Of a stretch of 6,586 bases of DNA, positions 1 to 6,058 are shown piece by piece. Made by a program: the position numbers and the translations under genes. How positions within the stretch are numbered: position 1 is the first letter of the stretch; each line of letters opens with the position of its first letter. Location of the stretch: positions 1 through 6,586 of the forward strand of contig JALZWD010000056.1 of NCBI GenBank assembly GCA_023300365.1, read 5' to 3'. The notes beneath the pieces are model-generated. The model ran no database searches. It was given only the letters and a program-made list of their open reading frames with translations, and was not told where the DNA came from. The stretch is from Flavimaricola sp. (lineage in GTDB: Bacteria > Pseudomonadota > Alphaproteobacteria > Rhodobacterales > Rhodobacteraceae).

Positions 1-1620
1 TACGAACAGGGCTGCAAAACGTGGGGTATGGACGGCATCGACCCCCACTTCGTCAACGCACTCTGCCCCGACGATCTCGACCGGATCACCGACGTGCTCG
101 AAGGCGCGTTTGAGCGCATGCCCGCCCTCACCGAAGTGGGCATCAAAAACGTCGTCAACGGCCCGATCACCTATACCATCGACGGCGCCCCCCTCGTCGG
201 CCCGATCCCTGGCAAACGCAACGCATTTTGCATCATCGGCCTGCGCGCAGGTCTTGGCGAAGGCGGCGGCCACGGCTGGCTGCTTGCCCAACAAATCGTG
301 CACGGCGAGGCGTGTTACGACACATGGGTCATCGACCCCCGCCGCTTCACCGGCCACGCCAATACCGAGCTGACGGCCCTCAAAGCCATTGAGGATTACC
401 AAAACGAATTCCGCTTCCACTTCCCCCACGAACACCGCCCCGCAGGGCGCAATGCCAAGACAACACCGCTCACACCCATCATGGCCGCCGAGGGCGCCGA
501 ATTTACCGTTGTTAACGGCTGGGAACGGGTGGATTACATCAAGCCAAGCGCCGATTTCCACGAAACCCACGGCTACCACTTCAACGAGGCCTTCGACGTC
601 GTCGCCCGCGATGTCGCCGCCGTGCAAAACGGCGTGGGCTTGGCCGAGGTCAACGGCTTCAACCGCTTCGAAATCACAGGCTCGGGCAAACACGATTTCC
701 TCGACCGGATGATCTGTGGCCGCGTCCCGCGCAAAACCGGCAAAGTCGGCCTTGGCTACCTGCTCAACCACCACGGCATGGTCAAAGGCGAATGCACCAT
801 CGCCAATCTCGACGAAGATCGCGTCTGGTACGGCTCGGCGGCGGCTTCCGAATTTCACGATATGGACTGGCTGCAATCCCACATCGGCGCGGACGAAGAC
901 GTCCAGATCACCTCCCGCACCAACAGCCACACCATCCTCGTCCTCGCGGGCCCCAAATCCCGCGATGTGATGAACGCCGTCAGTCGCCTCGACTGGTCCG
1001 CCAAAGGCGCCCCATGGCTCACCGTGCGCGACTGCTACATCGGCATCGCGCCCGCCACCGTCATGACCGTTAGCTTCTCGGGCGAACTGGCCTACGAGAT
1101 CCACATCCCCAACGAAAACCTCTACGCCGCCTACCTCGCCCTCCGCCAAGCGGGCGCGCAGCACGACCTCCAGATTTTCGGCGCACGCGCGGTGGAATCC
1201 ATGCGCATGGAAAAAGGCTACCTGCACTGGAAGGCCGACATCCTCACCGAATTTGACCCCTTCGAGACAAACATCGACTTCTTCGTCAAACTCGACAAAG
1301 GCGATTTTATTGGCCGCGACGCCCTCGTCAAACGCCACGAAAATGGCCCGACAAAACGGCGCGTTTCCCTCGAAATCGACGGCAAATCCGCGCCCGCCCA
1401 CCCCGGCGCATCGGTGATGCAAAACGGCAAAGTCATCGGCACCGTCACCTCCGGCGATTGGGGCCACCGCACGGGCAAAAACCTCGCCTACGCCTTCATC
1501 AACCCCGACTTGGCCGCCACAGGAACCGCGCTGCACATCGACATCATCGGCACGCTCACGCCCTGCACCGTGATCCCACACGGCCCCTATGACCCCAAAA
1601 ACGAAAGGGTGCGCGGCTAA
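1..1620 (+). CDS. Dimethylglycine/sarcosine dehydrogenase-like flavoprotein with C-terminal GcvT folate domain (5'-partial)
   Basis: The reading frame is open from base 1, so the true start lies upstream; an internal ATG at 28 is not the start. The 539 residues present are about two thirds of a family usually near 800 aa. Residues 45-105 are the end of the FAD (DAO-type) domain, with the closing glycine-rich GEGGGHG segment near 86-92. A linker with the R-N-A-K-T-T-P-L element near 150-157 leads into a GcvT aminomethyltransferase domain (about 165-435), seen in GVGLAEVNGFNRFEITG, SGELAYEIHIP and ESMRMEKGYLHW. The GcvT C-terminal barrel follows (about 445-530, GTVTSGDWGHRTGKNLAYAF). The family oxidatively N-demethylates dimethylglycine, sarcosine or similar amines in the cytoplasm and passes the one-carbon unit to tetrahydrofolate. 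The exact amine substrate is not readable. The N-terminal FAD-binding and flavinylation region is outside the window. The folate-site acidic position appears to be Glu (about residue 264) instead of Asp. Confidence 0.85.
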   Translation, partial: YEQGCKTWGMDGIDPHFVNALCPDDLDRITDVLEGAFERMPALTEVGIKNVVNGPITYTIDGAPLVGPIPGKRNAFCIIGLRAGLGEGGGHGWLLAQQIVHGEACYDTWVIDPRRFTGHANTELTALKAIEDYQNEFRFHFPHEHRPAGRNAKTTPLTPIMAAEGAEFTVVNGWERVDYIKPSADFHETHGYHFNEAFDVVARDVAAVQNGVGLAEVNGFNRFEITGSGKHDFLDRMICGRVPRKTGKVGLGYLLNHHGMVKGECTIANLDEDRVWYGSAAASEFHDMDWLQSHIGADEDVQITSRTNSHTILVLAGPKSRDVMNAVSRLDWSAKGAPWLTVRDCYIGIAPATVMTVSFSGELAYEIHIPNENLYAAYLALRQAGAQHDLQIFGARAVESMRMEKGYLHWKADILTEFDPFETNIDFFVKLDKGDFIGRDALVKRHENGPTKRRVSLEIDGKSAPAHPGASVMQNGKVIGTVTSGDWGHRTGKNLAYAFINPDLAATGTALHIDIIGTLTPCTVIPHGPYDPKNERVRG

Positions 1621-1653
1621 CCACCAGCGCACCCCTTGCTTCATATTTCTTTT
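1607..1653. terminator. Bidirectional intrinsic terminator between convergent genes
   Basis: GGGTGCGC (1607-1614) pairs perfectly with GCGCACCC (1627-1634). The stem can extend by G1615-C1625 and G1616-C1624 with A1626 bulged. On the + strand it is followed by a T-rich tail (1636-1653, ending TTTCTTTT). On the - strand the same stem is followed by TTTCGTTTTT (1606-1597). The left arm overlaps the last codons of the dehydrogenase gene. Position, stem and tails on both strands fit a shared terminator for the + strand dehydrogenase and the - strand importer genes. Confidence 0.7.
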
Positions 1654-1666
1654 GGCCAACCACTCC

Positions 1667-1694
1667 CCGCGGAGCGTCCCATCAGACGCCGCGG
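1667..1694. other. GC-rich hairpin downstream of the MalG-type permease gene
   Basis: CCGCGG (1667-1672) pairs with CCGCGG (1689-1694), and CGTC (1675-1678) with GACG (1685-1688), leaving a two-base AG bulge and a six-base loop. It lies 4 bases past the permease stop on the - strand. There is no immediate T-tract on the - strand, so it is more likely an mRNA 3'-end stabilising structure or an accessory to the bidirectional terminator than a terminator itself. Confidence 0.4.
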
Positions 1695-1698
1695 CGCG

Positions 1699-2646
1699 CT
1701 ACTTCACGGCCCCAAGCGTTAGCCCCGCAATAAAGTGCTTTTGCATCAGAAAAAACATCGCAACGGGTGGCAAAGCGGCGACAATCGAGCCCGCGCTCAT
1801 CAAATGATAGGCCGCGCGGAACTGCGCGTTAAACGAGGTGATCCCCGCCGTCACAGGCTGGCTCTCGGCCCCTTGCGTCAGGACCACTGCCCAGAAAAAG
1901 TCATTCCAGATAAACGTGAAAATCAACACCGCCATCGCCGCCAGTGCGGGCTTAAGCAGGGGCAGGACAACAAACCAATAAATCCGCCACTCCGCGACCC
2001 CCTCAACCCGCGCCGCCTCGATCAATTCAAACGGCAGCGCACGGATAAAGTTGCGCATAAACAGCGTCGCAAACCCGGTCTGAAACGCGATGTGAAACAG
2101 CACCAGCCCCATCTTGGTATTATAAAGCCCAAGATCAAGGGTCAGGTCGCGAACAGGCACCATCAGGATTTGAAACGGCACAAAGTTGCCCGCCACGAAC
2201 ATAAAGAAAATCCAAAGGTTAGATTTAAACTTGTAAACGCCCAGCGCAAACCCCGTCATCGACGACAAGATCACCACGCCAATCACCGTCGGGATCGTAA
2301 TCATGATCGAGTTGAACATATACCGCACCATGTCCGACCCGTCGTAATCCCAGCCAAAGCCAAACAGGCAAAACGCATCGTCATTGAACACCAGTGGCCA
2401 AAGATTACCCACACAGCCATCCACCGTGCGCGTCCATGTGCCAAACACCGTGCCGTAATTTTCAAAGCCCGCAAAATACGACGGCCACGTCCAATAGTTG
2501 CCTGTGGTAAAATCCGCATCCGGCTTGATCGAAAACATCGCCACGGCCAGCAACGGCAACAGCCACATAATCAACGCCAGCGGCAACAGCGCCTGATATC
2601 CGCTCCGCCACGCAGGCGATGATTTTTCAATAGGGCGTGGAAACAT
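1699..2646 (-). CDS. Sugar-type ABC transporter permease, MalG-like (inner-membrane subunit)
   Basis: This 315-aa polytopic inner-membrane protein forms half of the translocation pore with the MalF-type subunit encoded just upstream. Predicted membrane segments lie near residues 18-38, 111-137, 144-164, 178-199, 233-255 and 282-303. The EAA loop that docks on the ATPase is clear at 210-229 (EAARVEGVAEWRIYWFVVLP), and the C-terminus FIAGLTLGAVK is typical of MalG relatives. The protein is longer than the usual ~275-280 aa because the first periplasmic loop (about 40-108) carries roughly 35 extra residues, including Cys78 and Cys93. The ATG is one base after the upstream permease's TGA (TGAGATG). 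A GGGGG at 2658-2654 serves as ribosome-binding site inside the preceding gene, so the two are probably translationally coupled. The transported solute cannot be read from the permease. Confidence 0.93.
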   Translation of the reverse strand: MFPRPIEKSSPAWRSGYQALLPLALIMWLLPLLAVAMFSIKPDADFTTGNYWTWPSYFAGFENYGTVFGTWTRTVDGCVGNLWPLVFNDDAFCLFGFGWDYDGSDMVRYMFNSIMITIPTVIGVVILSSMTGFALGVYKFKSNLWIFFMFVAGNFVPFQILMVPVRDLTLDLGLYNTKMGLVLFHIAFQTGFATLFMRNFIRALPFELIEAARVEGVAEWRIYWFVVLPLLKPALAAMAVLIFTFIWNDFFWAVVLTQGAESQPVTAGITSFNAQFRAAYHLMSAGSIVAALPPVAMFFLMQKHFIAGLTLGAVK

Positions 2647-2647
2647 C

Positions 2648-3685
2648 TCAGTACCCCCGCTCGTCGCGGTACATCGACCAAAGGAAATACGCGATAAACA
2701 CCAGCATGATCAAGAACAGCACCACCGCAATCGCGGCCCCATATCCCATCCGAAACCCGTATTCGCTCAGCGCCTTCTCAAACATATAAAACGACAGCAC
2801 ACGCGTCGATCCAAACGGCCCGCCATTGGTCATAATCGAAATAAGGTCAAACGATCGCAGCGCCCCGATAATCGTCACCACAAACGCAATAAACGTCGCG
2901 GGCTTAAGCTGCGGTATGATCACATACCACAGCATCTTCCACCCCTTCGCCCCATCCAAACGCGCGGCCTCCACCTGCTCGGGGTCTACGGCATTCAGGC
3001 CCGTCAAATACAAGATCATACAATACGCCGTCTGCGGCCAAAGCCCTGCGGCAATGATCCCGTAAGTGGCGTAATCAGGATTGCCCAACACATTAAGCCC
3101 ATCAAACCCAAGCCATTGAAGAAAACTATCCAAAAGCCCCGCATCAGGCAGGTAAAACCAACTGAACACCAGCCCCACAACCACTTGGCTGATCACAAAC
3201 GGAAAGAAAAATAGCGATTTATAAAGCCTGATCCCAAACACTGTCTGATTGAGAAACAGCGCAATAAAAAGGCCCATCGGGATCGCCAGCAAATACAAAA
3301 CCAGCCACTTCAGATTGTTCCAAAGCGAGATCTCAAAATTGCGATCTCCAAGCAGCTCTTGGTAATTCTCAAGCCCGATATACTCCGCCGTCGACGCAAA
3401 TTCGCCCGTCTCCGCACACCCCGGATTGCCCCGCGCACGCGGCCCAAGGGCGGTGCATTCCGCGTCCGTAATTTCGGCCCCCTCAACGGCCGCATAAATC
3501 GGCCGGTCCAACCCATCCCACGCATAAAGCGAGACGTTAAAACTCTGGGCAATCGGAAAGATCACATAAACCGCAAAGAACAAAAATCCCGGCAACAAAA
3601 ACAGCCAGGGCGTCAACGCAATCTCATGACGTTTGTACCAGCCGCGCTTGGTGGGGCTGTGGGACTGTGTGGATAAATCGGTCAT
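2648..3685 (-). CDS. Sugar-type ABC transporter permease, MalF-like (inner-membrane subunit)
   Basis: This 345-aa inner-membrane protein is the partner of the MalG-type subunit. A cytoplasmic N-terminus with basic residues precedes membrane segments near 24-47, 123-146, 157-180, 206-228, 264-282 and 314-336. The EAA motif is at 239-258 (EAARLDGAKGWKMLWYVIIP), followed by LKPA. Downstream are the family signatures RSFDLISIMTNGGP (277-290) and a Tyr/Phe-rich last helix. MalF-type proteins of this subfamily are commonly about 290-310 aa; the excess lies in the first periplasmic region (about 57-100), which is acidic and contains Cys77 and Cys90. The ATG at 3685 is chosen because a strong AGGGGAGAG Shine-Dalgarno sequence sits about 5 bases upstream. 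It is the second gene of the binding protein-permease-permease operon, 148 bases after the binding protein, so it could also be expressed from an internal promoter in that gap. Confidence 0.93.
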   Translation of the reverse strand: MTDLSTQSHSPTKRGWYKRHEIALTPWLFLLPGFLFFAVYVIFPIAQSFNVSLYAWDGLDRPIYAAVEGAEITDAECTALGPRARGNPGCAETGEFASTAEYIGLENYQELLGDRNFEISLWNNLKWLVLYLLAIPMGLFIALFLNQTVFGIRLYKSLFFFPFVISQVVVGLVFSWFYLPDAGLLDSFLQWLGFDGLNVLGNPDYATYGIIAAGLWPQTAYCMILYLTGLNAVDPEQVEAARLDGAKGWKMLWYVIIPQLKPATFIAFVVTIIGALRSFDLISIMTNGGPFGSTRVLSFYMFEKALSEYGFRMGYGAAIAVVLFLIMLVFIAYFLWSMYRDERGY

Positions 3686-3732
3686 GATCTCTCCCCTCGC
3701 TCAAACGTCTGGTTGATATGAAAACGCATCCC

Positions 3733-3744
3733 GCAAGCGCTTGC
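3733..3744. promoter_or_regulatory. 12-bp perfect palindrome, candidate LacI-family operator
   Basis: GCAAGCGCTTGC is a perfect palindrome with a central CG, the general form bound by LacI/GalR-family regulators. It lies about 47 bases upstream of the MalF-type permease ATG on the - strand, just past the hairpin that follows the binding-protein gene. The flanks do not extend the symmetry. No LacI-family gene is in the window, so the regulator would be encoded elsewhere. One such palindrome in 6.6 kb is expected by chance; its intergenic position and form are what make it a candidate. Confidence 0.4.
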
Positions 3745-3760
3745 AAATGAACCGAGCATC

Positions 3761-3797
3761 TCAAGAAAGCAGACCTCCCCCGCCGAAACGGGAGAGG
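3761..3797 (-). terminator. Intrinsic terminator or attenuator between binding protein and permeases
   Basis: On the - strand, CCTCTCCCG (3797-3789) pairs with CGGGGGAGG (3782-3774) over nine positions, one of them a G-U wobble that exists only in - strand RNA. The loop UUUCGG can close further to a UUCG tetraloop. It is followed by a pyrimidine/T-rich tail, TCTGCTTTCTT (3773-3763). The orientation fits partial termination of transcripts coming from the binding-protein gene, as is common in importer operons where the binding protein is needed in excess. The tail is not a pure U-run, so read-through is likely. Confidence 0.55.
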
Positions 3798-3808
3798 CAG
3801 AAACGTAA

Positions 3809-3826
3809 GGTGCGGTTTAACGCACC
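3809..3826 (-). other. Stem-loop directly after the binding-protein stop codon
   Basis: GGTGCG and CGCACC form a six-base-pair stem around a six-base loop, beginning 7 bases past the TAA of the binding-protein gene on the - strand. No T-tract follows directly. It is best read as a 3'-end hairpin protecting the binding-protein mRNA from exonucleases, working with the stronger hairpin about 12 bases downstream. Confidence 0.45.
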
Positions 3827-3833
3827 CTGCGTC

Positions 3834-5093
3834 TTAGTAAACGCTACCGCGCGCGTCCTCGAGACGGGCAAGGATATCCTCAAGATTATCAGGGAACACC
3901 ATAAACTCCTGAAGACCTTCCATGGCAATCGAGGCCATCTCGGCTGGGGCGTCACGGTCAAAGAACTGTGCAACACCACCCGGGCTGTTCGACGACAACA
4001 TCTCAAAGCCCTGCTCAAGGAACTCATCGGCGTCTACCGATGCGCCCGCATGGATTGGCAATTGGCCCAAAGCATCGCCCGCGTTGATCATCGTCTGGTT
4101 CTCAGCCGAAACAACAAACCGCAAAAACTCTTTCGCGGCTTCAACGTTCTGCGCACCCGATGGGATGTGGAACGTATCGGTTGGCGCATCCTCGGCCAGC
4201 GGCACATCCGCGCTGATCGCTGGGAACTGGTAAAAGTCCAGCTGCGCATCCGTCAGGCCGGCTTCGCGCAATGGCTGAACCGCAAAGTTACCGATCAGAT
4301 AGGCTGTGGCTTCACCCTCAACAACAAACGGCAAGGCTTCCTGCCAGCTATACGACTGGTGGTTCTCAAGGAAACCGCCCATGTCGATCAGCTGACGCCA
4401 GTTTGCGAATGTTTCGCGCACTTCGTCCGACGTCCAGCTTTCGTTGCCCGCCAAAAGCGACGCGTGGAAATCATAGCCGTTGGTGCGCATGTTGATGTAA
4501 TCAAACCAGCCACCAGCCGTCCAAAGGAACTTGGAACCAATCGCATAACACGCACGACCCGAATCCACGATCACCTGACAATTGGCAACCTCTTGGTCCC
4601 AAGTTGTGGGCTCAGTCAGGCCCAGCTCGTTAAAGATGTCCTCACGGTAATAAACGCCCCACTGGTAGTACGTGTAAGGAACGCCAAATTGCGCACCATC
4701 AAGGGTCATCGCACCGCGTGTCGACTCAAGATTGGCAAAATCGTCTTCGGCCCACAGGTCCGAGATATCCATGAACAAACCGGCATCCACAAACGGACGC
4801 ATACGGTTGGCGGCGTACCAGTTGGCAACATCTGGCGCATCAGCCGTCAAAAAGTTGCGGATCTGGGTTTTATAGGCTTCGCGGTCAATAACCGTCAGCT
4901 CAATGTTCAGATCGGGGTGCAACGCACCAAAACGCTCGACCATGCCTTCCATAACCGCGCGAGGCGCAGGGTTGGACATGTCCGAAAAGATAACCAGATC
5001 GCCAGACAATGCATGGCCATCCGCCAGAGCAGCCGTGCTGGTGATTGCGGTTGTCGCAAGCGCAGCAGCAGCCAGTTTGAATACAGATTTCAT
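3834..5093 (-). CDS. Periplasmic solute-binding protein of a sugar-type ABC importer (family 1 extracellular solute-binding)
   Basis: This 419-aa protein is the periplasmic receptor that captures solute and delivers it to the two permeases. The N-terminus is a Sec signal peptide: MKSVFK, a hydrophobic Ala/Thr-rich stretch to about residue 20, and a probable signal peptidase I site after Ala24 (ALA-DG). There is no lipobox Cys. The mature part has the family 1 two-lobe pattern: LVIFSDMSNPAPRAVMEG at the first strand and helix, the ADAPDVANWYAANRMRPFVDAGLFMDIS segment (about 84-111), GVPYTYYQWGVYYRED (137-152) followed by lobe-crossing residues, and AKEFLRFVVSAENQ (320-333) near the C-lobe. Aromatic residues (YTYYQW, WTAGGWFDY) are consistent with stacking on a sugar ring. 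Cys172 and Cys182 could form a disulfide. The ATG at 5093 has GGGAGAG about 8 bases upstream. It is first in its operon, under the divergent promoter region. The ligand is unknown. Confidence 0.93.
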   Translation of the reverse strand: MKSVFKLAAAALATTAITSTAALADGHALSGDLVIFSDMSNPAPRAVMEGMVERFGALHPDLNIELTVIDREAYKTQIRNFLTADAPDVANWYAANRMRPFVDAGLFMDISDLWAEDDFANLESTRGAMTLDGAQFGVPYTYYQWGVYYREDIFNELGLTEPTTWDQEVANCQVIVDSGRACYAIGSKFLWTAGGWFDYINMRTNGYDFHASLLAGNESWTSDEVRETFANWRQLIDMGGFLENHQSYSWQEALPFVVEGEATAYLIGNFAVQPLREAGLTDAQLDFYQFPAISADVPLAEDAPTDTFHIPSGAQNVEAAKEFLRFVVSAENQTMINAGDALGQLPIHAGASVDADEFLEQGFEMLSSNSPGGVAQFFDRDAPAEMASIAMEGLQEFMVFPDNLEDILARLEDARGSVY

Positions 5094-5124
5094 TGATTTC
5101 TCTCCCTAGGTCTATGTGCGACGG

Positions 5125-5161
5125 GTTTCATTATTTGAAACTTGGTCTTACATATTGAAAT
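5125..5161. promoter_or_regulatory. Tandem inverted-repeat operator, probable IclR-family site
   Basis: A perfect inverted repeat, GTTTCA-TTATT-TGAAAC, lies at 5125-5141. A degenerate copy in identical geometry, GTCTTA-CATAT-TGAAAT, lies at 5145-5161, so equivalent positions are exactly 20 bp apart (about two helical turns, same face of the DNA). The array covers the predicted -10/start region of the binding-protein promoter and sits next to a gene for an IclR-family regulator, a family that binds short palindromes, often as dimer pairs. Occupancy would be expected to block the binding-protein promoter. Assignment to this regulator is inference from proximity. Confidence 0.55.
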
Positions 5162-5190
5162 CATAATCCCGATCTGCCTATGCTTGTCAA
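5160..5190 (-). promoter_or_regulatory. Predicted sigma-70-type promoter of the binding-protein operon
   Basis: On the - strand a consensus -35 TTGACA (5190-5185) is followed after 19 bp by TATGAT (5165-5160), a five-of-six match to the -10 consensus. The 19-bp spacing is longer than the usual 17. Transcription would begin near 5153, giving a leader of about 60 bases before the ATG at 5093. The -10 and start overlap the candidate operator pair. Confidence 0.5.
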
Positions 5191-5212
5191 CACTGGCGTG
5201 GGTGTTTGTAAC
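5184..5212 (+). promoter_or_regulatory. Predicted promoter of the regulator-ATPase operon
   Basis: TTGTCA (5184-5189, five of six to the -35 consensus) is followed after exactly 17 bp by TGTAAC (5207-5212, four of six to the -10 consensus). Transcription would start near 5219, about 27 bases upstream of the regulator's ATG. The -35 hexamer overlaps the oppositely directed -35 of the binding-protein promoter by five bases. The weak -10 suggests low expression, as expected for a regulator gene. Confidence 0.35.
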
Positions 5213-5245
5213 CCCCCCGGTTGATGGGCAAAGGACAATCAAGAC

Positions 5246-6058
5246 ATGTCGAAACCTGACGGTGGCACAGTTGGAAAAGCATTAGAAGTGCTCGATCAAG
5301 TCGCCTCCTTTGGCCGCCCCGTTCGGTTTTCTCGGCTGCTCGAAACATCCCCCTATCCCAAAGCCACGCTATTTCGTTTGGTGCAAACTTTGATGCATCA
5401 AAACATGCTGGAATACGACGATATAACACAGACTTATGCCCCCGGCCTGCGTCTTGTCCGTTTGGCCCATGCCGCATGGGCCCAAAGCTCGCTCGCCCCC
5501 ATCGCCCGGCCTTTTGTCGATGAGCTTGCCACAACCGTCGGCGAAGCCGTGCACTTGGCCCAGCTTGACCACGGCCAAGTCCTGTTTGTCGACAAACGCC
5601 GCACAACAAACCTCTACGATACGCTGGCACAGGCCGGACAGGTCGCCCCGGCCTATTGCACCGGTGTGGGCAAAGCGATTCTCGCCTTCATGCCCGCCGA
5701 ACGGCGCCAACGCGCCTTAATGCAGCAGGCCTTTATGAAATACACCGCCGCCACACATTCCGATCTCGATACCCTCAAAACCGAACTTGACCGCATTCGC
5801 AAAGATGGCGTCGCCTTCGACCGTGAAGAGCATGAAAAAGGCATCATCTCCATCGCCGCCCCCATCCTCGCGGGCGGCGACCACGTCATCGGCGCTTTGT
5901 CGATCGCCACATCTACATCCCGCCATTCGCTCGACGCCCTAGACGGCTTTCGCCCCAAACTCTTGGCCACCGCCGGCCAAATCGGCACCGAAGCCGCGAA
6001 TTGGCAATTTCCAGACACAACCATCACCCCCCCTCTCCCAGTAGGAGCACAGGCATGA
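5246..6058 (+). CDS. IclR-family transcriptional regulator
   Basis: This 270-aa cytoplasmic DNA-binding protein matches the usual 250-280 aa of the family. Residues 7-65 form the N-terminal winged helix-turn-helix ([20 protein letters not shown], then a recognition helix in the [16 protein letters not shown] segment, about 37-52). Residues about 75-250 are the effector-binding domain, with characteristic [14 protein letters not shown] (137-150), [20 protein letters not shown] (188-207) and VIGALSIAT (214-222). The ATG at 5246 has AAAGGA 10 bases upstream and gives the normal spacing to the HTH. The gene is divergent from the importer's binding-protein operon, and its stop overlaps the ATPase start (ATGA). 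Family members act as repressors or activators responding to small carbon metabolites. Local control of the transporter, relieved by the imported solute or a product of it, is the likeliest role; the effector is unknown. Confidence 0.92.
   Translation: MSKPDGGTVGKALEVLDQVASFGRPVRFSRLLETSPYPKATLFRLVQTLMHQNMLEYDDITQTYAPGLRLVRLAHAAWAQSSLAPIARPFVDELATTVGEAVHLAQLDHGQVLFVDKRRTTNLYDTLAQAGQVAPAYCTGVGKAILAFMPAERRQRALMQQAFMKYTAATHSDLDTLKTELDRIRKDGVAFDREEHEKGIISIAAPILAGGDHVIGALSIATSTSRHSLDALDGFRPKLLATAGQIGTEAANWQFPDTTITPPLPVGAQA

Noticed and set aside
28..30. ATG considered as the start of the dehydrogenase
   Set aside because: The frame is open to base 1, and a start here would leave only a fragment of the FAD domain, so the gene is simply cut by the window edge.
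1735..2622. A 295-codon open frame on the + strand, antisense to the MalG-type permease
   Set aside because: It has the same codon-register shadow cause. The product is a low-complexity run of Arg, His, Gln and Lys, and the sense strand encodes a membrane protein with an EAA motif.
3700..3760. A promoter immediately upstream of the MalF-type permease
   Set aside because: TTGCAA- and TTGAGA-like hexamers occur, but none has a good -10 partner at 16-19 bp, so I do not call a promoter.
3741..5096. A 451-codon open frame on the + strand, antisense to the whole binding-protein gene
   Set aside because: It is in exact codon register with the sense gene, so it would be interrupted only where the sense gene uses TTA, CTA or TCA, which this genome rarely uses. 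The product is Arg/His-rich without recognisable domains, while the sense frame has a signal peptide and a clear family match.
5212..5218. Run of seven C upstream of the regulator, considered as a phase-variable tract
   Set aside because: Seven bases is short for slippage-driven switching. It lies downstream of the predicted -10 in an untranslated leader, and nothing else supports phase variation.
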